Shown here piece by piece: positions 34,789-44,567 of a stretch of DNA of 64,000 nt. Positions within the stretch are counted from its first letter, which is position 1, and each line of letters begins with the position of its first letter. Origin of the DNA: Protopterus annectens. Its lineage: Eukaryota > Chordata > Ceratodontiformes > Protopteridae. Where the stretch lies: NCBI RefSeq assembly GCF_019279795.1, contig NC_056747.1:1007420157-1007484156 (forward strand). Direction: 5' to 3'. The notes under the pieces are model-generated. The model did not search any database. It was not told the DNA's origin and was given only the letters and a program-made list of their open reading frames with translations. A program made the position numbers and the translations under genes.

Positions 34789-35327
34789 TCACTGTATCTT
34801 TGGTCAACTTGATATCAAGATAGTCAATGACTTTACTATTAAATTTAAATGTAAATTCAAGAAAGTTGGTAGTGTGGTTCAAATAGTTAACAAAATCACC
34901 AGCTTGTTGTGTGTTACCCCTAAAGATGATAAATACATCATCTAAAAAATGGGTATAGTATGTAAGCTGAGTCAACTGTTGGGGGATATTGAAAATAAAT
35001 TCCTTTTCCCAATAGACCATGACTAAATTTGCAAAGTTGGCACCAACTGGTGAACCCATAACAACCCCTATTCTTTGGAGGTAGAATTCTCCATCAAAAG
35101 AAAAAAAGTTATTGGTAAGAATAATGTCTAAAGTCACTTCAATTAGGTCAATCTCATGTGTTGTTGCCCCTTTATATCTGAGGATAGAGCTCACCCATTC
35201 AACACCTTCAAGGTGTGAGATACATGTGTAAAGATCTTTTACATCGATGGTAAGAAAATTGTCAGCCATGTTGAATTGTAGCTCATTAATATTTTGCAAA
35301 AACGTCCATGAGTCATTACAGACTTGA
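34742..35327 (-). pseudogene. PLE reverse transcriptase, C-terminal two thirds (copy 1)
   Basis: Identical in sequence to the matching part of 39091-39999: LTIDVKDLYTCISH (motif A), VVMGSPVGANFANLVM (motif B) and YTHFLDDVFIIF (motif C) are all present. The N-terminal end is replaced by duplicated LINE-derived sequence after CNDSWTFLQ-VCN, so no complete RT could be made. Confidence 0.88.
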
Positions 35328-36530
35328 AATAAGGAAAGTGCATATCCATGGTTGCTGGGCAATGTTGTGTGTTTTATAAGGAAATAGAATGAGGGGTGTT
35401 TGCAACTAGAGGATGTTTGGCTGCTTTAAGTAGTGTAATCTATAGCTACTGATGTGGTGATGCTGCTCAGTGCACAAACCAGTTGCTCCTTGAGCAGCTA
35501 GAGATTATGGGAAATTTCAGAGACAGTTCTTATAGGGAAAAATAGAACTTCTAGGTGCTTTTGACTATATAGGACACCATGAAGTACATTGTCACTCAAA
35601 GGTGACTTTTATATACAAGTTGAAACAGCAACTTTTAAATTAGGTTTGCCCACAGGCCAATCAAATAAGTACACAATAAGCTTTCTACCAGCAATTCACA
35701 GCTCAGATAGGTGAAATCAGCCCTCCCCATCATAAGAATGCAGAATTTAACCTTCTTAATGTAAAATTGAATGGTTTGAAGCCCATGCGATAGGGAACCA
35801 CAAAATAGATGCCTAAAACCACTGACTAAAACAGATACAATGTATTTACAGCACTTAAATTTCAGAACAGCAATCCTTACAGCAGTGGAAAAATGTAAGT
35901 TAAAATCTAAGCAAGTGCAAGAAAATTAATAAATAGCACAGGAATTCTCACTACTGCAGTGATAACAGGTAGTAAAAGTACAAAATAATGCTTAAATTAT
36001 TTATCTTGCCAAGGATGACTTCAGTTGCAAGCATAATTCCTCAAAATCTCTGGCATCATCAACAAGCACCAGGCAGCTCCAGGTTTATCATACTTATGGG
36101 ATGATACATTACTTACTTGTGAGACGATATATTACCTAATCATTGCCATGGTAGCAGCTGGAGGTAGTTTCAGTAAAGATATGCTTTTTAGGTGCATTTT
36201 TGAAGTTTTTTATGGTATCTAGATTGCTTATAGAGAGGACTGCAAATCTAAAAACAATACCTTTAATAGTTTCAGAAGTAACTGCTGAAAATTATGTGCT
36301 CATTCATTTATTAACTGCAAGGGGGGCAACATTTTGAAATATGTATCCATTTGTTTGAAATGCCAGGTGGGTTGGGGGCAGTAAAAAGGGTTTGTGAGTA
36401 TAAAATGGAATGTTCTGGCTACACCCTTGCTTGGATGGTGTAGGGTGGGAGCTTGGAGGTAGTGCTTCACAACTGTTTCACTTTTTATGTGAACTACAGC
36501 AGTCTGCATCTTATCTTTGTTTTTGCCTCA

Positions 36531-37190
36531 CATTTATGTCATTGCCCTCATTTGCCTCACATTTATGTCATTGCCCTCGTTTGCCTCACATTTATGTCAT
36601 TGCCCTCATTTGCCTCACATTTATATCATTGCCCTCATTTGCCTCACATTTATATCATTGCCCTCGTTTGCCTCACATTTATGTCATTGTCCTTGTTTGC
36701 CTCACATTTATGTCATTGTCCTCGTTTGCCTCAACATTTATGTCACTGCCCTCATTTGCCTCATATTTATGCCATTGCCCTCATTTGCCTCACATTTATG
36801 TCATTGCCCTCATTTGCCTCACATTTATGTCATTGCCCTCATTTGCCTCACATTTATGTCATTGCCCTCGTTTGCCTCACATTTATGTCATTGCCCTCAT
36901 TTGCCTCACATTTATGTCATTGCCTTCGTTTGCCTCATTTATGTCATTGCCCTCGTTTGCCTCACATTTATGTCATTGCCTTCGTTTGCCTCACATTTAT
37001 GTCATTGCCCTCGTTTGCCTCACATTTATATCATTGCCTTCGTTTACCTCACATTTATGTCATTGCCCTCGTTTGACTCACATTTATGTCATTGCCTTCA
37101 TTTGCCTCACATTTATGTCATTGCCCTCGTTTGCCTCACATTTATGTCATTGCCCTCATTTGCCTCACATTTATGTCATTGCCCTCATTG
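36531..37190 (+). repeat. 29-bp minisatellite, about 23 units (copy 2)
   Basis: Copy of 32186-32845 within the tandem duplication. It has the same unit order and variants, differing by about one base (TATGTC for TATATC in one unit). Identical unit counts in both copies indicate that the duplication is younger than the minisatellite expansion. Confidence 0.96.
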
Positions 37191-37307
37191 ATTTCTTTTT
37201 TTTCTTTTTCTGGTAAATCACTGAGGATTACAGTCACTCAGCAATGCCAGTCATTAGAGTTCAATGGTACTTATTGATCAAAAAATGCATGTCCAAGCAA
37301 TATATGT

Positions 37308-37670
37308 TGTTTTGTTAACTTTTGTAGATGAATTACCTACTGTGTGAATTAGAGAAAGTCAATTTACCAGACAGTACTTCTGGCTTTCCCTGAAAAGGAG
37401 CACTTTACTAAATGGGGCTGCATAGTTAACAAATAAAATAAAATGTTATATTTGGTTCCCAATTGTTCAAGAATTTTGGGTGAAGCTAAAAATAAAGAAA
37501 CTGGTTGATATTTTCATCTGTTTCTTATACAAACCGTCACTTTCTACCTAGTCATTGTGGATTGCAGTCATTAAACGACCCTCATATGAGTTTCATACTT
37601 TGCATCTTTCAGAAAATGTTTGCTAATGCAAATCTTGTTAATCTTGACAGCTTTCTAAGTATTCAGCGAA
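37308..37670 (+). mobile_element. L1/Tx1-like ORF2 3' fragment (segment X, copy 2)
   Basis: Duplicate of 32963-33325 within the tandem unit, with two visible base changes (CCCAATTG for CCCCATTG; ATTCAGCG for ATTCAACG). It abuts the 3' end of the longer PLE copy. Confidence 0.6.
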
Positions 37671-37752
37671 CTAGGTAAATGAGACAACTATAGATCCAAA
37701 CACAAGTGCACCAAACACCCGAACTAGTCTACAGCAAAATAAATTTATTGTG

Positions 37753-37797
37753 AAGCGCTTTCATCACTGTGATACAGTGACTTCATCAGACATGTTT
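37753..37797 (-). ncRNA. Hammerhead ribozyme-like motif in the PLE (copy 2)
   Basis: Identical to the motif at 33408-33452, with CTGATGA at 37789-37783 and GAAA at 37762-37759 on the minus strand. It lies about 85 bp inside the PLE's 3' boundary with segment X. Confidence 0.6.
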
Positions 37798-38204
37798 AAA
37801 AACAGTTGATTCATTTTAAATAACATTTAAAATAACATTTAAAATTTACCCCATGGTACAAACCTTCCAATCAAATTGCTGTGTTAATTAATTCAAACAC
37901 CTTGAGTAATTAAGCACTATTACAAACAAGTTGTTAAAGGTATATTTATGAGTAGTTAAAAAGTATATATATTATTAAAGAATATATAAATATAATAGAA
38001 TAATAGAATACAAACGACAAATATATAAAAAATAATACATGACAGTCTATATAACCTGCCCTGATTAAATACTAACTAGTGAATATTAACATTGGGCACT
38101 ATTTATCTGACCAAGCTCTTAAGCTTAAGTAGGCAAGAAATATTACAACATTCATTGAGCCCAGGGTTGAAAAATGCATTAAGGCGCATCTGCCAAATGA
38201 ATTC

Positions 38205-39137
38205 TCATTCTTCCAATAAAAGAGGTGTCAGACCCCCTCTAATGCCAGGATGTAGCTGGCCAACTATCTTAAACTTTAATCTATGTCTCCCATTTAATAA
38301 CACATGTTTCGCTAAGGAATTTGTTGTTTGTTCTTTTTCAATATCGTAAATGTGTTCATAAACTCTGTCACAGAAACGCTGGTCTGTCTTTCCAATATAA
38401 AACGATGTGCATGTGGTAAACAATGCCAGATATATCACTGATTTGGAATTACAATCAAATTTGGAATGAAGACTAAACTTCCTTCCTCTAATTATGAAAG
38501 TCTTTCCTACATCCATAAATTTACAGTACCTACAGGCACCACAAGTACTCATACCTGTGTTCCTGTCAAACTTTAATAAACTTTTCCTTTCCGATAAATT
38601 CTTGAGGTTAAGACCTCTCCTGAAAATCAAGTTTGGGTAGGTGCCTAGTTTCTCAAAGAGAAAGACGTCATTGCTGTTGAACTCCCAGTTTTTGTACAAG
38701 ACAGATCTTATCTTAGAACTACCCTTCCTGTATATTGTTATAAAACTGCAGTTGTAATTTGGGCTTGAGTAATCAACACTCACATCAGAATTTTGAACAG
38801 CATCTTGTAAAACTTGGCTACAGGGGGTAATCAATGTATTGGTCAATAAGCTCATCCCCCTGAGTATAGGTTTAATCACACCATTAGTTCTTTTTGTTTT
38901 AACTTCATCAACTAATGAACTAATCAGCTCAGTGGAGTACCCCCGATGTTGAAACATCTCCGTAAGTAACTGACATTTGTCGGAGAAATCATTGTCAAGT
39001 GAAACCATCCTAGCAGCCCTAATTAACTGTCCCTTGACAATGGAGTGTTTTTGTGCAAAAGGGTGGTTACTTGTAAAATGTAGGAAAGAATTACAGTAAG
39101 TGTTTTTTTCTAAATATATTAGAAACCAGTCTACCAT
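38205..39137 (-). pseudogene. PLE GIY-YIG endonuclease region (copy 2)
   Basis: C-terminal part of the PLE protein. The stretch SFLHFTSNHPFAQKHSIVKG leads from the RT thumb. Then come a Cys cluster (STCGACRYCKFM) typical of the PLE zinc-binding linker and the GIY-YIG nuclease: TSFYIGKTDQRFCDRVYEHI with the conserved Arg, and NSLAKHVLLNGRH with the late Asn/His block. In place of the canonical GIY...YIG only FYIG is clear, as in other PLEs. The frame is offset from the RT frame by an extra A in a seven-A run near 39110, shared by both copies and so older than the duplication. The nuclease nicks target DNA for primed reverse transcription. Confidence 0.9.
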
Positions 39138-39999
39138 TCACTGTATCTTTGGTCAACTTGATATCAAGATAGTCAATGACTTTACTATTAAATTTAAATG
39201 TAAATTCAAGAAAGTTGGTAGTGTGGTTCAAATAGTTAACAAAATCACCAGCTTGTTGTGTGTTACCCCTAAAGATGATAAATACATCATCTAAAAAATG
39301 GGTATAGTATGTAAGCTGAGTCAACTGTTGGGGGATATTGAAAATAAATTCCTTTTCCCAATAGACCATGACTAAATTTGCAAAGTTGGCACCAACTGGT
39401 GAACCCATAACAACCCCTATTCTTTGGAGGTAGAATTCTCCATCAAAAGAAAAAAAGTTATTGGTAAGAATAATGTCTAAAGTCACTTCAATTAGGTCAA
39501 TCTCATGTGTTGTTGCCCCTTTATATCTGAGGATAGAGCTCACCCATTCAACACCTTCAAGGTGTGAGATACATGTGTAAAGATCTTTTACATCGATGGT
39601 AAGAAAATTGTCAGCCATGTTGAATTGTAGCTCATTAATATTTTGCAAAAACGTCCATGAGTCATTACAGACTTGATCTTCAGTTTTTAAATATTTCTGT
39701 AAGATAGAGTCCACTACATTTGCACAGGGGCATGTGATAGAACCCCTGCTATGAATAAGGGGTCGCATGCGTGGGTTAACGATACTCTTATGTACCTTCG
39801 GGATGCCAAACATAATTAGAATTTTTGGGCATCCTGTTGATATGACATTAAACATATCCATATCAATTTTAGCTTCAATGAACAAATCATTGAAGTAACC
39901 CCTAATCCGACTGTACGCTATGTGGATTTCATTCAATGAAACTTTCACATAAGCGTCACTATCGAGTAAGGTACACATTTTACAACTGTAATCAGCCAA
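39091..39999 (-). pseudogene. PLE reverse transcriptase core (copy 2)
   Basis: RT of the PLE, a telomerase-related RT group. Blocks in order: KILIMFGIPKVHKS, PRMRPLIHSRGSITCPCANV (finger region), FLTIDVKDLYTCISHLEGVE (motif A, catalytic Asp), VVMGSPVGANFANLVMVYWE (motif B), YYTHFLDDVFIIF (motif C, catalytic FLDD) and VIDYLDIKL (late motif). All expected acidic residues are present. The frame ends after SNIFRKKHLL because of the A-run shift, where the GIY-YIG frame takes over. At the 5' side the frame is broken from the KPDKGG region near 39990. About 300 codons are open, so decay is recent. Confidence 0.93.
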
Positions 40000-40553
40000 T
40001 TGAAAATGGCCAACCCACCCCCTTTATCTGGTTTGACCACTTGAACATGTAAGGACCTCAAATACTGTAATGCTGTTATTTCATCTTGTGAGACATTGTC
40101 ATTGTTAATGTTTCTACTATTAATGACCCTGTGTGAGTCGAATATATGTCTCAAATCAAGCTCACAAATATTTTCAAATAAATTAAGCACTGGATGGAGT
40201 GGAGGGTTGTATACACTAGGAACCCTGAAAGGGTGATCGGCATAATTAGAATTACCTAGCAAGATCTTCAGGTTTAGTTTGCTGACATAGAGTTTTAAAT
40301 CCAAAATAGTTTGTGTATTCAAGTGTCTACTCGGAACAAATGTATTGCCTTTAGCTAGAAGATCTATAAGAACAGGATCAATACCAGACATTGAGTAATC
40401 GTAAATATTGAAATCTCCCTCTAAATGTTTAGCAATGTTCACATTAGGAGAAGCACAATGTACTATCTCCTGTGTTTGTTGTTGTGTTGCTTGTTTTTTT
40501 GAGGCTGATGATGTTGTCTCCTCAGAATAGCACCTGTCTGGCTGGCATTGCAA
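39945..40553 (-). pseudogene. PLE pre-RT region with KPDKGG motif
   Basis: Part of the PLE protein before the RT core. It contains VPSRHLNTQTILDLKLYVSK, FRVPSVYNPPLHPVL, a helical region, then LRSLHVQVVKPDKGGGLAIF. KPxDKGG is the conserved block that precedes the PLE RT fingers. The frame leaves the true path just after GLAIFN, where a one-base shift leads to MADYSCKMC in the next block. The upstream join to the N-terminal linker is also shifted, near 40500. Confidence 0.85.
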
Positions 40554-40753
40554 AAATTCTGATTGTTGTCTGTGGTATCATTTTGTGTGACATTATTAGC
40601 ATGACCATTGTTGTACTCAGGCCGAGTGTTGTTGTTATGTATACGTTTACTACGTCTCACCCCCATGTTGTCAATGTTTTCACCTTCAGACTCAATCACA
40701 GTACCATCAGTGTCATGTTGTACAACATTCCCCCCTGAGTTAAACGGCCCCAC
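40463..40753 (-). pseudogene. PLE low-complexity linker
   Basis: Asn/Thr/Gly-rich 96-codon stretch (VRRSKRIHNNNTRPEYNNGH, then QNDTTDNNQNF). It lies between the N-terminal coiled-coil block and the KPDKGG block and overlaps the latter in another frame. Basic SKRIHNNNTR could serve nuclear targeting; that is a guess. It is assigned to the PLE by position only. Confidence 0.6.
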
Positions 40754-40801
40754 TTGTGCTGTCGATGGTTTAGGGTATGCTGTACCACTACCATAAGCCT
40801 G

Positions 40802-41167
40802 TCAGTTATGGTACATCATTTTAGTCTTGTTAAACTTAAGTCTTTCTAGGAGCTGATCAATACTAGAGAATGACCTCTCATAGTCGAACTTGTACCGAGT
40901 AAAGTCATCGTTAGAGGTAATGTCAGCGTTTAACTCAGAAACTTCTTTAGTAAGAACATCTATTTGTAATGCATAATGCTTGATCATCAGATTCAACAAG
41001 TCAAACCCTTGTTGATCAAAAAGAGCAATCAGCTCTAAATGAAAGGGAGAATCTGCAGTCAATCCAGTGGGGTACTGGTGGAACCGCAAGTCCTTCGGTA
41101 CTATGCGCACGTGCAAACATTGTTTAAAATAAACAACTTCCAACTGTAATTTTTTAAGTTTGAGCAA
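40802..41167 (-). pseudogene. PLE N-terminal coiled-coil region
   Basis: 121 codons from MLKLKKLQLEVVYFKQCLHV. RIVPKDLRFHQYPTG resembles the CxxxxxIPxGL block at the start of vertebrate PLE proteins. It is followed by a heptad-like helical segment (LNLMIKHYALQIDVLTKEVS) and SIDQLLERLKFNKTK. It begins four bases from the boundary with segment X, so the PLE's 5' end coincides with the start of this frame; little or no 5' UTR remains. The stop at 40802 separates it from the linker by about 50 bases. Confidence 0.7.
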
Positions 41168-41171
41168 TTTG

Positions 41172-41526
41172 TTTTGTTAACTTTTGTAGATGAATTACCT
41201 ACTGTGTGAATTAGAAAAAGTCAATTTACCAGACAGTACTTCTGGCTTTCCATGAAAAGGAGCACTTTACTAAATGGGGCTGCATGGTTAACAGATAAGA
41301 TAAAATGTTATATTTGGTTCCCCATTGTTCAAGAATTTTGGGTGAAGCTAAAAATAAAGAAACTGGTTGATATTTTCATCTGTTTCTTAAACAAATTGTC
41401 ACTTTCTACCTACTTGTTGTGGATTGCAGTCATTAAACGACCCTCATAGGAGTTTCATACTTTGCATCTTTCAGAAAATGTTTGCTAATGCAAATCTTGT
41501 TAATCTTGATAGCTTTCTAAGTATAC
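41172..41526 (+). mobile_element. L1/Tx1-like ORF2 3' fragment (segment X, right flank of PLE)
   Basis: Third copy of segment X, same orientation, about 96 percent identical to 37308-37670. The frame 41252-41449 is open and reads YIWFPIVQEFWVKLKIKKLV, then YLLWIAVIKRPS. This resembles the C-terminal region of L1/Tx1-like ORF2 proteins. It ends at CTTTCTAAGTATA, where copies 1 and 2 meet the PLE 3' end. Confidence 0.6.
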
Positions 41527-41547
41527 AAGAGAAATGTTTAAAATCTG

Positions 41548-43700
41548 TTCATAGGTTCACAGGTTCATAGGTGTTTACTAGGCTAATGACCACAAGGGCC
41601 TTTTTAAGCCTAGCCATGCATCTCAAATCTCTGACAAGTTCTCATACCCTTGATAAATGCAGACTGGGGCTTGGGAGATGAACCATTTACAGGCTGCCCA
41701 CATCCATTAGAGACACAGTTGCCAAACCAGGGATGAACTTCCTGTTCACCATCCTAATTGTCCAAGTTAGGCTTGAATTGGATTAAGAAGGAACTCTGCT
41801 TCACATGGATGGGAGCCTGTTCTACAGTAGAGGTAGTCTTTGGGATACATACCATTTGTTGGATATGCCTGGCTAGGTACATACCAAAGGGGACATTGCA
41901 GTCAGTGATAGGTCTAATGAATGCCAAATACAGTGGAATAATGACTTTCCTGGAATTAGATGCCATATCTTTATTTATAAGTTGTACAACATAGAATGGC
42001 TCATACCCTTGATAAGTGTAACCTGGGGTTTGAGAGATGAACTATTTACAGGCTGCCCATGTCCATTAGAGACATAGTTGCCAAACCAGGGATGTATTTC
42101 GTGTTCACTATCTTAATTGTCCAAGTTAGGCTTGAATTGGGTTAAGAAGGAACTCTGCTTCACATGGATGGGGAGCCTGTTCCATAGATTGGGTAGTATC
42201 TGGGATACATACCTGTCTCTCCAGCAGGTCCTGTTTATATCACAGGCAAGGTTTAAGTGTTTAGAATAGGTAATTCTGGTACTGTTTGTTTTGTGGATAT
42301 GGAGGAGGTCCATCAAAGTGGGGTCTGACAATGCCTTGTATGGCAGGCGCAGATCTCCCCCCATTAGCCTGTAAAAGACAGAATACAGTGATTGGGCCTT
42401 GAGGCCATCTGTATAGAACATACTACTAACATCTTGTATTCATTTAGTGAAGAACCTCTGTGGACATTCCTTTTGTTTGATATGCCTGGTTAGGTACATA
42501 CCAAAGGGGACATTGCACTCATTGATAGGTCTGATGAATGCCAAATACAGTGGAATAATGACTTTCTTGGACCTAGATGCCATACCTTTGTTTATAAGTT
42601 GTACAACATAGAATGATTTCCTCACTACCATAGACACATGATGATCAAAGGCTAGAATATTGTCTATGTGTGTCCCCAAGTCCGTGACTACTGGTTCAGG
42701 TCTTAGGGGTGTGTAATCAACATGATAGTTACCAGAGGTTGATGATTTCCCAAAAATATTATTATGCATTTCTTGGCATTTAGTTTTAGTCCATGGCTTT
42801 GACACCAGTTACTTGTCTCAGTCAGTCCTTCCTGGAGAGCATTTTTGTCAGTGGATGAGTCAGTGACAGCTTATAATTTGCAATCATCTAAACATTTAAT
42901 CAGCAAGTGGCCACTGACATTGGCCTTGATTTCAGAGAAGTAAATGCTAAAAAGAAGTGGTCTCAGGACCAGTCCCTGAGGCACCTCCTTACTAATGTTG
43001 TTGAATCAATTATTGTTCCAGTCCCTTTTTGGTAAAGTCCCCAGCCACTATTATTCTTCCATCCTGTATTTTATGCAAGAAATTTAGGGATTCTTACAGG
43101 TCATTAGCACTTGACTTTGGTGGTCTGTACATTCCAGTAATTGTTATATGTTACAGGGTTGTCTTTATTGTCACAGTTACACAATCTACAGTATTGGTGT
43201 TATTAGTGAACATGTAATAGTCACAAGTCTCATAACAATCTTTAATCCCTATCACAACACCTTCATCTCTGATTTTTTTGTTAAAATGTCTGTTATAATA
43301 AAAACATTTATACCCCGACATAACTGGTTTCCAGTCATTGTTCTTTAACCATATTTCACAAACAATAACAATATCAATCTTGTGGGTACATAGCAAATTT
43401 TCCAATAAAAAATCTTTATTACTAATGATTCTAACATTAGCAACATTTGATGGATCTCTGATGGTGGTTATCTGTAAACTGTTAATTTTTTTGACTTGGC
43501 AACAATCCTGTCTTGTGTTTGTCAAACACTGCAAAATATCTGCTGCAAACATGCTCTTCCCTGATCTTGACAAGTGCACACCATCCTGTGCAGACCACAC
43601 ATATCTGCCCAATATTAGGCTTGGATTCTCTACAGATTTCCATTTTTAAAAGGGGACGTTTGTTCATGTATTTACCCAGAATAGCTTTTCATTCAGTGTG
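41548..43700 (-). mobile_element. CR1-like LINE copy G, minus strand, rearranged
   Basis: The 3' octamers (CCTATGAACCTGTGAACCTATGAA on the minus strand, near 41571-41548) are followed upstream by an RT C-terminal piece (41650-41995). A second, longer copy of the same C-terminal region then follows (42000-43020): DLGTHIDNILAFDHHVSMVV, IPLYLAFIRPINECNVPFGM, and a motif C remnant near 42890 (KCLDDCKL). The blocks at 41640-41830 and 42000-42190 repeat each other. From 43130 to 43650 lies the start of an endonuclease (WSAQDGVHLSRSGKSMFAAD, an ORF1 esterase end, then IDIVIVCEIWLKNNDW). The rest of the endonuclease and most of the RT are missing between 43130 and 43020. Confidence 0.8.
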
Positions 43701-43789
43701 ACCTTACTCTCCTTTCTATATGTGATTTGTGAAAAATACGTCCCAACACCTATACAAGCCATGCTATCTAAGAGGGCTGTAAGTTCCAT

Positions 43790-43990
43790 ACTACCAGTTA
43801 AGGTTTTGTTTGAACATGGTTGTGGAGCCTATTCCATAGTGTGGGTATCCTTTGGGACACATATTTGTCTATCCCAGTACATTCTGCTTATGTTACAAGA
43901 GAAGTTCAGATCCCCAAATCTAGTGTTTCTGGTGCTGTTTGTTTTGTGCATGAGCAACAGATTCATCAAGGCTGGGTAAAATGCTGGACT
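43790..43990 (-). mobile_element. CR1-like LINE copy H, RT C-terminal fragment
   Basis: On the minus strand: LMNLLLMHKTNSTRNTRFGD, LNFSCNISRMYWDRQICVPK. This is the region before the LWNRLP block of the CR1-like RT C-terminus, like HIHKTNSTRITYSKHLNLAC in copy G. It is about 200 bp and degenerate. Confidence 0.75.
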
Positions 43991-43991
43991 T

Positions 43992-44072
43992 GTCTGGGAT
44001 ATGAACTTGTCACCTCTCAGACTCGAAGTAAGAATCATACCACTAAGCCAACAAGCCATAGTTTGGCATGTG
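43992..44072 (-). repeat. tRNA-like sequence, minus strand
   Basis: On the minus strand TTGTTGGCTTAGTGGTATGA is followed about 35 bp later by CAAGTTCATATCCCAGACAA. A box TGGCTTAGTGG is identical to those at 22586 and 25597. The B-box-like AGTTCATATCC is weaker. It is a tRNA-derived SINE head or pseudogene next to LINE copy H. Confidence 0.55.
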
Positions 44073-44567
44073 ACTCAACTATGACTGTCACTCTACCAAG
44101 CAGCCAGACATTGACTTAGTAAACCAAATTCTTCACCATTTGCAGTTATCAACGTCTGATAATATGTGGAGAATGATGTTATCCAGCAGCCATTTTTGTC
44201 CTCTGGCAAGATACAGAACCTGCATCTTCCCCTCAGTTGCATAACATTTTGCAATAGACTACACTGTGGGCATTTAAGTTTCCACTTTGCAGGTGTTCAT
44301 ATGTTGTGTGGTAGTTTGCTGACACTGCTTAATTGCTGTTGACATATTATTTAGTTTTATTCTCTCACAGGCATACCTCCTACCCACTCTGTTATACGCT
44401 GCCCCAATTCTCACTAACCTACAAGCTAATCTCTTGAATAAACTGGAACTTACCTATAATAATATTGCTTGATTTGGAGCAAATTAACCCTATCACTCAC
44501 ACCATTGCCTATCCCTAAAAAACCTTCAGTGGCCTGGATTGCAACAACAACTCCTTCTGTCTCAACT

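Larger units (their letters stand above)
30987..35327. repeat. 4.34-kb direct tandem duplication, copy 1
   Basis: Matches 35332-39676 base for base at an offset of 4345 (4349 past the small indels). By eye I found about five substitutions and three small indels: A run near 33830, GC near 33840, and one T near 33990. The left edge is AGGAAAGTGCATATCCATGG, inside the 5' end of LINE copy E's ORF1. The right edge is CATTACAGACTTGA, inside the PLE RT. Four extra bases (AATA, 35328-35331) separate the copies. The unit holds unique-looking sequence (31030-31950, no gene seen), the 29-bp minisatellite, an L1-like segment and the 3' part of a PLE. Confidence 0.95.
33326..35327 (-). mobile_element. Penelope-like element, 3' half (copy 1)
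   Basis: Minus-strand PLE cut off inside its RT at the duplication junction. It contains the C-terminal RT region (35327-34742), the GIY-YIG endonuclease frame (34788-33964), AT-rich 3' non-coding sequence and the hammerhead-like motif near 33410-33450. Compared with copy 2 it lacks one T near 33990. This shifts the endonuclease frame after HIYDIEK, so the last ~40 residues change and end early. It has no 5' half because duplication, not reverse transcription, created it. Confidence 0.9.
35332..39676. repeat. 4.34-kb direct tandem duplication, copy 2
   Basis: Second copy of the unit described at 30987-35327. Here the PLE continues without a break past 39676 into its 5' half, so copy 2 carries the original right-hand junction and copy 1 the original left-hand junction with LINE copy E. 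The order fits a simple tandem duplication of a pre-existing locus. The very high identity means the event is recent, or is an assembly duplication of two haplotypes. Confidence 0.95.
37671..41171 (-). mobile_element. Penelope-like element, nearly full length (copy 2)
   Basis: About 3.5 kb on the minus strand, of the vertebrate (Neptune/Poseidon-like) type that has an RT plus GIY-YIG endonuclease. Order: N-terminal coiled-coil region (41167-40802), low-complexity linker (40753-40463), pre-RT region with KPDKGG (40553-39945), RT (39999-39091), GIY-YIG (39137-38205), AT-rich tail and hammerhead-like motif (37755-37795). Three frame breaks separate these blocks. It is flanked on both sides by L1-like segment X. 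Such elements copy by target-primed reverse transcription and often carry hammerhead ribozymes. Confidence 0.93.

Noticed and set aside
32065-37216. Long overlapping open frames of 207-268 codons (two sets) rich in Cys, His, Leu and Ile
   Set aside because: They are translations of the 29-bp minisatellite, open in all three plus-strand frames because the unit contains no stop and its length is not a multiple of three.
39095-39140. Programmed -1 frameshift between the PLE RT and GIY-YIG frames at an A-rich slippery site
   Set aside because: The downstream frame is +1 relative to the RT frame, not -1, and one extra A in the A7 run explains it as an ordinary insertion.
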